NCBI GenBank assembly: GCA_020073705.1
Contig: JAIQES010000038.1
Location: 1-44,113, forward strand
DNA: 44,113 nucleotides
Source of the DNA: Terriglobia bacterium
GTDB lineage: Bacteria; Acidobacteriota; Terriglobia; Acidiferrales; UBA7541
Direction of reading: 5' to 3'
Of the stretch, positions 1 through 10,944 are shown one piece after another. A program made the translations under genes and the position numbers. Position 1 is the stretch's first letter. Each line of letters opens with the position of its first letter. The notes beneath the pieces are model-generated. The model was not told the origin of the DNA. It saw only the letters and a list, made by a program, of their open reading frames with translations, and did not search any database.

Positions 1-1
1 G

Positions 2-427
2 CCTGACTGGGCGCCACCGTGCAATCGGCCCAGCGGATGGAGCGGCGGGCCAAAAAGCCCCTGGCCCGGGTGTCCAGCCCCATTGCATATTCGTGCCGGT
101 CACGAAGGTCACGGAAAAAATCCGCGGACGTGTACAGCGAGTTTCCGGATGGGTGGAAAATCTCCGGTTCCAATCCTGGTTGGGCTTTGGCCCCTGAGCA
201 GCTACAAGCAGGCGCTCCGGTTGCATAATGAAGTGCCCGGCATTGTGATTCCCGAGGCGTTATTGAAGCAACTCGAATCCGCAGGAGCCTCCGCGCGCGA
301 CCACGGCTTTGCATTGGCGCGGCGTCTGCTGGACTGGGCCAGGGGCGCGCGAAATCTTGGGATTGCCGGCGCGTACCTGATTCCTCCTTTCAAACGGTAC
401 GACGAAATCCTGGACCTGTTCACCTGA
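2..427 (+). CDS. Methylenetetrahydrofolate reductase, C-terminal end (partial)
   Basis: The last ~85 codons read PILVGLWPL, then HNEVPGIVIPE, then an alpha-helical stretch ending YLIPPFKRYDEILDLF. This is the typical C-terminus of 5,10-methylenetetrahydrofolate reductase, either a free MetF or the fused homocysteine-methyltransferase/MTHFR form. The enzyme makes 5-methyl-THF, the methyl donor used by the methionine synthase encoded just downstream, so the two genes form one pathway unit. The frame is open to the left edge. However, the residues before about position 155 do not resemble MTHFR in any frame, so a frameshift, decay or poor sequence near the contig end is possible. Family call is fairly sure; integrity of the gene is not. 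Confidence 0.75.
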   Translation, partial: PDWAPPCNRPSGWSGGPKSPWPGCPAPLHIRAGHEGHGKNPRTCTASFRMGGKSPVPILVGLWPLSSYKQALRLHNEVPGIVIPEALLKQLESAGASARDHGFALARRLLDWARGARNLGIAGAYLIPPFKRYDEILDLFT

Positions 428-574
428 TTGTCGAGAGTCGAAATTGACCTCCGGGGAAACCGCGCTCAGCGGTAAACTACAAGAGCAATATTGGCAGCAC
501 GATGTTTTGCGTATGGCCTGGCATCCAGCCAACCGGCTGGGTCCCGTGTCCGGCTTGTAAGAGGGAGGCTATCG

Positions 575-4270
<3,696 letters not shown>

Positions 4271-4316
4271 TGCGCGGAGTTCGGATTTTTTGCAGGCGGA
4301 TTTGCATGGTTGGTGA

Positions 4317-4354
4317 GAATGCCGGCTCCCATCAAGAGATGGGAGCCGGCATTC
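4317..4354. terminator. Bidirectional hairpin terminator between metH and the protease gene
   Basis: Perfect 16-bp inverted repeat (4317-4332 with 4339-4354) around a 6-nt loop, lying between two convergent stop codons. Only a short T run (GTTT) follows on the + strand, but stem length and position make it a likely terminator for both genes. Confidence 0.75.
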
Positions 4355-4380
4355 GTTTGAGCGGAGGAGGAAATGCTTCG

Positions 4381-5859
4381 TCAAGCGGCAATGAAGAGGG
4401 TCGAACCTTGCCGATTCACGAGCAGAAGAGGATTCTTGCCAGCCTTATGTAGCGCCGCGTTCAGCTCGGAGACATTCTTAACCGGCTGACGATTCACTTC
4501 TTGGATAACGTCTCCACGGCGCAATCCTGAATCTGCTTCCGGACTAGAGGGACTGATGTCCGTGACAACAACTCCCTTGGTGGTCGAGGGGAGACCCAAC
4601 TGGCTGGCCGAGTCGGAGTCGAGGTTCTCCAAGGTCACTCCTTGGAGAGCATTCTCCGGCGATGTACCTTCTTCGGCTTTCGCCTGCTCTTGCGAACCCG
4701 GCAATTCCCCGAGCTTCACTGTCATTTCGCTCTGGTTGCCATTCCGTAGGATCTTCAGCTTTACGTCCGTATCCGGCTTCATCATCGAAATGTTCATCCG
4801 CAAGTCGTTGCTATCGGCAATCGGTTTGCCGTTGAGATCCAGAATGATGTCACCTCTCTGCATGCCGGCCTTCCCGGCTGGACTGGAAGATTTGACATCT
4901 CCCACCAGGGCGCCACGAAGTTCACTCTGCCCCATCGCCTTAGCAATTGCTGGAGTGACATCCTGGATAACGATTCCGAGATACGCCCGAGTGACTTTGC
5001 CGTGATCGAGAATTTGATCCATGACTTGCCGGGCGAGATTGACCGGAACGGCAAACCCTACCCCCTGGTTCCCGCCGGATCCGTGCGAGATGATTGCTGT
5101 ATTGATGCCAATCAATTCCCCACGATCGTTTACGAGCGCTCCTCCGGAATTGCCCGGGTTAATGGGCGCATCGGTCTGGATGAAATCCTCATAGTCTTCA
5201 ATGCCAAGGTTCCCGCGATTCATAGCGCTGACGATGCCCATTGTGACGGTTTGCCCGACACCGAAAGGATCTCCAACCGCCAGAGCATAGTCGCCCACTT
5301 GTACTTTGGATGAATCTCCGATGGTGATCGCGGGATAACCGGTTCCCTCGACTTTCAACACCGCAATATCCGTTTTGGGATCGGCGCCAACAACCTTCGC
5401 TTGCAACTGGCGCTTATTCGAAAAAGTGACCCGGACGTCCGTGGCGCCATCCACAACATGATTGTTTGTCAGGATGTAACCATTCGGACTAACAATTACT
5501 CCGGAGCCGAGACTTTCTTCGCGTTGTGCGCTCGGACTTGGGAAACGGTTGTCAGAGCCGGGTCCAAAGAATTGCCGGAAAAACGGGTCCATGGGCATGC
5601 CTTCCGGGAGTTGGGCCTGCGCGCGAACGACTTTGGACGTAGATATATTTACGACGTCAGGCAAAACCGACTTCACAATTGGTGCAAAGCCCGTTTTGCT
5701 CGGTCCCTCATTTGCATCGGCTAACTTCAACGAAGCATGTGTATTGGCGGGGAAGAATGCCTGGCTGGCACGAGCCACCGCAAATCCCGCGGCACCGACC
5801 AGAAGAATCATTGCCAGGGCCATTGTCTTGGGCCTTCCCCACAATCTTGACGGTTTCAT
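4381..5859 (-). CDS. Do-like periplasmic serine protease with two PDZ domains (DegP/DegQ family)
   Basis: Envelope quality-control protease of the HtrA family, 492 aa. An N-terminal membrane or signal segment (residues ~13-32) is followed by a trypsin-like domain with the triad H134 (TNNHVVDGA), D164 (KTDIAVLKV) and S238 (GNSGGALVN). Two PDZ domains follow, at roughly 280-370 and 400-490; the second ends at the C-terminus. The start at 5859 has a strong Shine-Dalgarno (AAGGAGAG) 6 nt upstream. It is a single gene, convergent with metH. A 7-bp perfect hairpin sits in its upstream region at 5894-5910. Substrates cannot be told from sequence. Confidence 0.95.
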   Translation of the reverse strand: MKPSRLWGRPKTMALAMILLVGAAGFAVARASQAFFPANTHASLKLADANEGPSKTGFAPIVKSVLPDVVNISTSKVVRAQAQLPEGMPMDPFFRQFFGPGSDNRFPSPSAQREESLGSGVIVSPNGYILTNNHVVDGATDVRVTFSNKRQLQAKVVGADPKTDIAVLKVEGTGYPAITIGDSSKVQVGDYALAVGDPFGVGQTVTMGIVSAMNRGNLGIEDYEDFIQTDAPINPGNSGGALVNDRGELIGINTAIISHGSGGNQGVGFAVPVNLARQVMDQILDHGKVTRAYLGIVIQDVTPAIAKAMGQSELRGALVGDVKSSSPAGKAGMQRGDIILDLNGKPIADSNDLRMNISMMKPDTDVKLKILRNGNQSEMTVKLGELPGSQEQAKAEEGTSPENALQGVTLENLDSDSASQLGLPSTTKGVVVTDISPSSPEADSGLRRGDVIQEVNRQPVKNVSELNAALHKAGKNPLLLVNRQGSTLFIAA

Positions 5860-5893
5860 GTTCTCTCCTTCTCGAATATATCCTTGCGATTTC

Positions 5894-5910
5894 CCAAGCC
5901 TCTGGCTTGG
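5894..5910 (-). promoter_or_regulatory. Hairpin upstream of the Do-like protease gene
   Basis: Perfect 7-bp stem CCAAGCC/GGCTTGG with a 3-nt loop, about 35-50 nt upstream of the protease start. No T run follows on the minus strand, so it is not an obvious terminator. It could be an operator or a leader hairpin; function is unknown. Confidence 0.3.
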
Positions 5911-6131
5911 CTTTGCCAGTTCTCTGTTTCTAGTTCATTAGACGCATCAGAAAAAATGTGGTGAGCGTTCCTCTCGACATGTTCCTCCCACTTTTCCGAA
6001 CGCCGAAATCGTGTTGCCGGATCCCACCTGGAGCCGATAGCGCGTCCAGGCATCACGTTCAGGCATGAGTTTTTCCGCGAGCGAACTAACGATGGCTCCG
6101 TTCATCTGTGCTAGAATTTGGGCTACGTTAC

Positions 6132-6208
6132 AGGCCCGTAGCTCAGTTGGTTAGAGCGCTACCTTGACACGGTAGAGGTCTGCGGTTCGAGTCCGCACGG
6201 GCCTACCA
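6132..6208 (+). tRNA. tRNA-Val (anticodon GAC)
   Basis: Full cloverleaf with an encoded CCA. Acceptor stem AGGCCCG/CGGGCCT, D arm GCTC/GAGC, anticodon arm CTACC-TTGACAC-GGTAG giving anticodon GAC, variable loop AGGTC, T arm TGCGG-TTCGAGT-CCGCA, discriminator A. Its last 45 nt are repeated, with changes, at 10660-10704. A possible -10 (TAGAAT, 6112-6117) lies upstream without a clear -35. Confidence 0.97.
6164..6208 (+). repeat. Left copy of tRNA 3'-end direct repeat (att-like)
   Basis: The 3' part of tRNA-Val from TTGACAC to CCA. It is identical to 10660-10704 over the first 19 nt (TTGACACGGTAGAGGTCTG), over GTTCGAGTC, and over CACGGGCCTACCA. It differs only by two dinucleotides in the T stem. 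Confidence 0.75.
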
Positions 6209-6269
6209 TTCTTTTCAATACTTTAGAGAGTTTTCTTCGGAATCGGACAGAAACTTCACCTGTAATTCT

Positions 6270-6482
6270 TCACGTGTAAGGTGGCCGCTTCGGTCTACAT
6301 AATGGCGGCGGTCTCTCTCCCGTCACCTCGTTAACACGCGCAAGCAGATCCTCTGTATTCAGCGGAACCATACAAACTCGTATGGCATTGGCTTCGGCTA
6401 GTAACGGATTGCGTACCTCTCTATGCGCTGTAAATAGACGCGTTAGCGCCACATGATAACCTAACAGTATGATTGTGATCAA
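6270..6482 (-). pseudogene. Remnant of a response-regulator receiver domain (C-terminal part)
   Basis: A 70-codon frame whose residues line up with the second half of a CheY-like receiver. TAH stands where the conserved Thr/Ala lie. Twenty-one residues later NAIRVCMVPL aligns with the usual GAxxFLxKPF, and LNTEDLLARVNEV matches the last helix. The phosphate-contacting Lys is replaced by Val, the usual Gly by Asn, and the N-terminal half with the phospho-acceptor Asp is missing. I read it as a decayed fragment just inside the island next to the tRNA. Chance resemblance remains possible. The rest of 6209-6672 shows no convincing gene. Confidence 0.35.
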
Positions 6483-6672
6483 AACGTGCTTTCTAGATTC
6501 GTATGATTAACACTCGGAATCATTCGAAGACAGCGAACCGACTCTCGAATAGGCCTGAGGGATTCAAAGGCGGACGGTTCTCCGAGGCTGCGCAATTCGA
6601 TTTTGCAGCACAAAACTGGCAGGGCTTGCACTTTTCTTTGGCCCTCACATTGAACAGATAAGCTTTGGGGCA

Positions 6673-7980
6673 GTGTGTCCAAATGCAAAATTCGAAGGGG
6701 TGCGGCGGCAAATTCCGGCCTGTCGCCGCATTGCCTTGCCGCTCGGATTACTTATGGGGATTCTCCTGGCGACCCGCGCGGCCTCGGGACAACAGCAGCA
6801 GCCTCCAGAGTGGGAGATGCAGGTCCGGAAGTACGTTGAGGCTCACGATTGGACGTCCGCACTGAAGATTGTGGATTCCGAAGTCGCCCTTGCTCCGCGG
6901 GACATGGACATCCGGGCGTGGCGCGCACGAGTTCTGGCGTGGTCTGGGGATCTTTCTGGCGCCGAAAAAGAGTACCTCGCGATCGTCACGGTTGTCCCCA
7001 ATGACCCGGATGACTGGATGGGCTTGGGCAATGTCTATCTCCGGCAAAGCAGGACCGACGAAGCGCTGCGGGCACTGGACCGCGCTGTCGAGCTTGACCC
7101 CAAGCGCGCCGACCTCCGTGAGGCCCACGCTCGAACGTTGCGTGCCGCGGGAGAACGCGCGGAAGCACGCCTCGAGTTTCAGCGGGCGCTCAGTCTGGAT
7201 CCGTCCAGTCCAGATGCCCGCGTCGGACTGGCGTCCCTGAGCATTGAGCGCAAACACGAACTGCGGTTCGGCGAGGGAAACGACACGTTCAATTTCGCAA
7301 ACGCCAATCATGACGGATGGATAAGCCTGATCTCGAATTGGACTCCGCATTGGACGACCAGCGTTTCAGGAGATTTTTTTGAGATATTCGGTGTCAACGC
7401 CGGAAAGTTCGTGGGCAGTGTGACGGGCCGCTTGTCCGGCTGGGGAGCTCTGACCATCGGCTGCGCGGCCGCTCACGACAATGCCGTTATTCCCAGGACC
7501 GAAGCTTTTTTCAACCTCGATCGCGGGTGGAAGATCGGGGAAACGAGGCCCATACGAGGGATTGAATTTGCGTATGGACAGCACTGGTATTGGTATGCGG
7601 CGTCGCGGATTTTAACTGTGAATGGCTCCAGCATTTTATATTTGCCGAACGACTGGACATTGTCCCTGGGAATCACCGACGCGAGAAGCGCCTTTTCCGG
7701 CACCGGGACGCAATGGCGGCTATCCGGGAGCAGTCGCTTGGGATTTCCGCTAGCGCGTTGGGAGGGCAGTTCGCTGTCGGGCAATATTCTATTCGCGGTG
7801 GGCACGGAAAATTTTGCGCACGTAGACCAGATCGGGAGTTTCTCTTCCCATACGTATGGCGGTGGATTGCGTTTCCAATTCGCCCGGTATCAGGACGTGA
7901 CTGGCTACTTCGCCTATCAAAAGCGTACGCAAGACAGAACAGACACGACGTTTGGGTTCAGCTATGGCATCCATTTTTGA
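6673..7980 (+). CDS. TPR-domain outer-membrane beta-barrel protein (YaiO/PgaA-like export porin)
   Basis: A 435-aa exported protein with three parts. A signal peptide comes first (hydrophobic core ~20-36, cleavage near AASG-Q). About four TPR-type helix pairs span ~48-190, with W-x-G-x-x-Y and ALxxLDRAVELDP patterns. The rest, ~195-435, alternates polar and aromatic residues as in a beta barrel and ends in phenylalanine (GFSYGIHF), the usual sorting signal for barrel assembly. TPR plus barrel is the architecture of polysaccharide exporters such as PgaA and BcsC, and the barrel resembles the YaiO type. The GTG start at 6673 is uncertain. It overlaps the HEAT-protein gene by 17 bp. Likely role: outer-membrane exit for the polymer made by the glycosyltransferase two genes on. 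Confidence 0.75.
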   Translation: MCPNAKFEGVRRQIPACRRIALPLGLLMGILLATRAASGQQQQPPEWEMQVRKYVEAHDWTSALKIVDSEVALAPRDMDIRAWRARVLAWSGDLSGAEKEYLAIVTVVPNDPDDWMGLGNVYLRQSRTDEALRALDRAVELDPKRADLREAHARTLRAAGERAEARLEFQRALSLDPSSPDARVGLASLSIERKHELRFGEGNDTFNFANANHDGWISLISNWTPHWTTSVSGDFFEIFGVNAGKFVGSVTGRLSGWGALTIGCAAAHDNAVIPRTEAFFNLDRGWKIGETRPIRGIEFAYGQHWYWYAASRILTVNGSSILYLPNDWTLSLGITDARSAFSGTGTQWRLSGSSRLGFPLARWEGSSLSGNILFAVGTENFAHVDQIGSFSSHTYGGGLRFQFARYQDVTGYFAYQKRTQDRTDTTFGFSYGIHF

Positions 7981-9181
7981 AAAACTCTGGAGGCTCGGCC
8001 CAGCAACTTTCGTGCTGAAGGCCATTTTTGCGGCCATCGTGGCGAACGGGATGCTGCTTACGTTCATTCTGCTTCGACGGACATACCGAAAGTGGTATTT
8101 CGCGAAGCGTGATGCGCGCGTCTACGAATTGCGACAAAGTTGGGAAGCATTGATTTCCGGAGAAATTCCATTCGAGACATGGCGAAGGAAAGCTTTTGAC
8201 AGACGGATCGTCGAAACGATCGTGCTGGACGCGTTCGAAGCAGCCGGGGCAGAAGAATCGGCGCGATTGCTGAAATTTCTCCGAACTAGCGGCTTGATCG
8301 AAAAGCGCATCTTTGAAGCCCGGCAACTCACGGGCTGGCGACGGATGCGGGCGTTGGTGGCCCTTGGGCGTACCCGCGCGCCGGAAGGTATTCCCGCGTT
8401 GGCCGAAGGTTTGCGGGACTCCGCTCTAGAAACTCGGTTGGCATCGGTGCGAGGATTGGGGCGAATGGCCTGTCCCCAAGCCGGTGAGGAGATACTGGCT
8501 TGGCTGGCAGAGCAGGGACTCACCGTGCCAGCGCTGCCGCTACAAAGTGCACTCATGCAATGCTGCGCTGAATGCCCCCAATTGCTGCTTCCCCACGTCC
8601 GGAACGCTCAAGGTCAACTGCGCGAAGTGCTTGGGCGGGTGCTTGGCGAAGTGGCGACTCCATCGCTCGCTTTGGACCTGCTGCAATTCGTAGGCGATGA
8701 CCTCGATGAATTGCGAGCCGCAGCGGCACGGGCAATGTCGCAGTCGCCTTCGGGCCTTGCGCCCGACGTCCTTAATGAGCTGGCGGGCGACCCCGTCTGG
8801 TTCGTGCGCCTACGCGCAATCGTAAGTTTGGGCAAACTATCTCATCGCCGCGCAATTCCTCCGCTGCTGCGTGGGCTGGCGGATTCGAACCGTCTGGTGC
8901 GATTGCGCGCGGCGGAAGCGCTGGTGGGACTCAAGACGGAGATGCTTCCGATATTTGAACAGGTGGTGGCGGCGCAAGATCGCTACGGCATGTACGCCTA
9001 CCTAGCCGCGCTCGAGAATGCAGACTTGCGAGGGAAGCTTGAGGCTGAACTGCAAGCCAGCATACCAGTCAACGAAGAGGAGAAGAAGCGTCTCCTGAAT
9101 GTGCTGCAGGCGGGTAGACTGCCTGCGGAAGATGCTGCAAAAGCGGAGAGAGTCGTCCAGAGCGCAGTGGAACTTCGATGA
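7964..9181 (+). CDS. Membrane-anchored HEAT-repeat protein
   Basis: About 405 aa. One N-terminal transmembrane helix (LGPATFVLKAIFAAIVANGMLL, residues ~11-32) is followed by a basic stretch and then an all-helical region. From about residue 120 it shows repeated HEAT/PBS-lyase-like units (RALVALGRTRAPEGIPALAEGL, RAIVSLGKLSHRRAIPPLLRGL, RAAEALVGLKT). Such repeats are scaffolds, so it may hold the synthase and the exporter together; that is inference from context. ATG 7964 is preferred over the TTG at 7952. The gene overlaps its upstream neighbour by 17 bp and its downstream neighbour by 4 bp (ATGA), so the three genes are probably translated together. Confidence 0.8.
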   Translation: MASIFEKLWRLGPATFVLKAIFAAIVANGMLLTFILLRRTYRKWYFAKRDARVYELRQSWEALISGEIPFETWRRKAFDRRIVETIVLDAFEAAGAEESARLLKFLRTSGLIEKRIFEARQLTGWRRMRALVALGRTRAPEGIPALAEGLRDSALETRLASVRGLGRMACPQAGEEILAWLAEQGLTVPALPLQSALMQCCAECPQLLLPHVRNAQGQLREVLGRVLGEVATPSLALDLLQFVGDDLDELRAAAARAMSQSPSGLAPDVLNELAGDPVWFVRLRAIVSLGKLSHRRAIPPLLRGLADSNRLVRLRAAEALVGLKTEMLPIFEQVVAAQDRYGMYAYLAALENADLRGKLEAELQASIPVNEEEKKRLLNVLQAGRLPAEDAAKAERVVQSAVELR

Positions 9182-10623
9182 TTCGATTTCTGGATATTTC
9201 GAACCACACCCTTTTCTGGTACTACTTAGCCAACAATCTGGCCTATTTGATGATGTTGATTGTGGCGCTGAGGACGAGTGCGGCCCATCAACGAAGGCTG
9301 GAAAGCTATCGCTTGCGGTGGATCGGAGAAACACCGTTGGCGCCGCCAATTACAATCATTGTCCCTGCGCATAATGAAGAAGGTTCCATCCGCGTTGCAG
9401 TGCGAAACCTTCTAGAAAATCATTACCCGCAACTCGAGGTGATCGTGGTCAACGATGGATCAGAAGATCGGACACTCGAAGCGATGCGGGACGAGTTCCG
9501 CTTGCAACCGACCCGAACGGTGTATGTCCCGAAAATGGCCAGCGCGCCAATAAGCGGATTGTATCGAAGCGAGGTGGACGCAAGACTGGTGGTTGTTGAT
9601 AAAAAACCTGGAGGAAGCAAAGCAGACGCGGTGAACGCGGGTTTGAATGCGGCGACTTCGCCTTATGTCTGCGTCGTCGACGCCGACTCGATTCTCGAAC
9701 ACGATGCGCTGCTTCGAATCATGGTGCCCGTCCTGGACGACCCTGAGCACGTCGTAGCGGTGGGCGGAATCATCCGCGTATTGAACGGATCGGAGATCGT
9801 GATGGGACGCTTGCGGCGCGTGCGTCTTCCGCGCAAGAGCATTGAAGTGATCCAGGTGATTGAGTACCTCCGCGCGTTCTTGATTGGCAGAGAGGCGTGG
9901 GCGCAAGGAAACATGCTAATGATAATTTCCGGAGCGTTCGGTTTGTTTCGAACGGACCTCGTGCGCGCGATAGGCGGCTATCGACCGCACTCGATTGGCG
10001 AAGATTTCGATCTTGTGGCACGTTTGCACCGTCACCTGTTGGAACAAAGTGCTGAGTATCGAATTCTTTTCGTTCCGGACCCGATGTGCTGGACTGAAGC
10101 GCCTTCCGACGCGAAATCGCTGGGAAGGCAGCGAGCGCGTTGGCAGAAGGGACTGTTGGACGTGTTGTGGTCCAACCGGGACATGCTCTTCAAATGGCGA
10201 TACGGTCGGATCGGTTTTCTTGCGCTTCCTTACTTGTGGGTGTTTGAGTTATTAGCCCCCGTCATCGAAATCGGAGGGATCGTAACCATCGTTCTTGCGG
10301 CCTGCCTGGGCGCGCTGAGCCGCGAATTCTTTTTTCAGTTCCTGCTTTTCGGCTATGCTTTTGCGACGGTGATTTCAATCGGCTCAGTCTTGCAAGAGGA
10401 AATCACTTACAAACGGTACAATGACTGGCAGGATGTAGCTCGGCTGGTGAGTTACTGTTTTCTGGAGCATTTCCCCTACCGCCAACTGCACATGATCTGG
10501 CGGCTGCAGGGTCTCTGGCAGTACCTGTGGGGGGACAACGATTGGAGACCACTAAAGCGTAAAGGGATGGAGTCCGCGACTATTCCTTTGGTACACCGCG
10601 GTGTGCCTCACGAGGATAGCTGA
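9178..10623 (+). CDS. Processive family-2 glycosyltransferase (polysaccharide synthase, PgaC-like)
   Basis: A 481-aa inner-membrane GT2 enzyme. An N-terminal transmembrane helix (12-31) is followed by the cytoplasmic GT-A domain. It carries IVPAHNEEGS, VNDGS (D93), the metal-binding DAD (168-170), the acceptor-site GED (274-276) and QRARW (318-322), the QxxRW signature of processive synthases such as hyaluronan, cellulose and poly-GlcNAc synthases. Two to three more membrane helices follow at ~345-415. The sugar cannot be read from the sequence. No PilZ domain, deacetylase or hydrolase accompanies it, unlike bcs and pga operons. ATGA overlap with the HEAT gene. Confidence 0.88.
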   Translation: MIRFLDISNHTLFWYYLANNLAYLMMLIVALRTSAAHQRRLESYRLRWIGETPLAPPITIIVPAHNEEGSIRVAVRNLLENHYPQLEVIVVNDGSEDRTLEAMRDEFRLQPTRTVYVPKMASAPISGLYRSEVDARLVVVDKKPGGSKADAVNAGLNAATSPYVCVVDADSILEHDALLRIMVPVLDDPEHVVAVGGIIRVLNGSEIVMGRLRRVRLPRKSIEVIQVIEYLRAFLIGREAWAQGNMLMIISGAFGLFRTDLVRAIGGYRPHSIGEDFDLVARLHRHLLEQSAEYRILFVPDPMCWTEAPSDAKSLGRQRARWQKGLLDVLWSNRDMLFKWRYGRIGFLALPYLWVFELLAPVIEIGGIVTIVLAACLGALSREFFFQFLLFGYAFATVISIGSVLQEEITYKRYNDWQDVARLVSYCFLEHFPYRQLHMIWRLQGLWQYLWGDNDWRPLKRKGMESATIPLVHRGVPHEDS

Positions 10624-10659
10624 ATATTTTAGTTTCACATTTTTCCAAATCACGGCCCT

Positions 10660-10704
10660 TTGACACGGTAGAGGTCTGGAGTTCGAGTCTCCACGGGCCT
10701 ACCA
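10660..10704 (+). repeat. Displaced tRNA-Val 3' fragment (right att-like repeat)
   Basis: Forty-five nt equal in length and register to the end of tRNA-Val: anticodon loop, 3' anticodon strand, variable loop, complete T arm, acceptor 3' strand and CCA. There is no 5' half upstream, so it cannot be a tRNA. The T stem is TGGAG/CTCCA against TGCGG/CCGCA in the intact gene; both sides changed together and pairing is kept. The sequence from here to 10944 shows no gene. Confidence 0.75.
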
Positions 10705-10944
10705 CTTCATTGCGATGGACCTAACCACTTATAGTTTTCCGTGTACCCTTGCGCATACCATATTATGTTCCGCTGGGCCAGCCGGCGACCCATGACTAGA
10801 CGCACCGTTGTTCCAATGTTGGCCGACTGAGATGTTCGATCCGAAACATCCTGGATGACAGTCTATGACAGTGAGGTGGAGATGTTGCAGAAGTTGTCTG
10901 GCGGATCGCGGCCCCCGACGTTCTATATGCATGTGACCGGGCCA

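Larger units (their letters stand above)
6164..10704. mobile_element. Candidate tRNA-integrated genomic island (exopolysaccharide cassette)
   Basis: Bounded on the left by the intact tRNA-Val gene and on the right by a displaced copy of its last 45 nt (anticodon loop through CCA). The unique DNA between the two copies, 6209-10659 (about 4.45 kb), holds an apparently dead receiver-domain fragment and three overlapping genes (outer-membrane TPR/barrel, HEAT, glycosyltransferase). Integration at a tRNA 3' end with a repeated core is the classic mark of tyrosine-recombinase elements. No integrase is present, so this would be a relic or an element moved in trans. Base composition is not obviously different from the flanks. 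Confidence 0.6.

Noticed and set aside
428-574. Cobalamin or SAM/SAH riboswitch before metH
   Set aside because: Only a 6-bp hairpin (525-540) is seen. No B12 box or other conserved core was found, and the leader is short.
6479-6711. Short minus-strand frames upstream of the island genes
   Set aside because: They overlap each other in different frames, have no start signals, and do not continue the receiver-domain fragment.
10660-10704. Second functional tRNA gene
   Set aside because: The acceptor 5' strand, D arm and 5' anticodon strand are missing from the upstream sequence.
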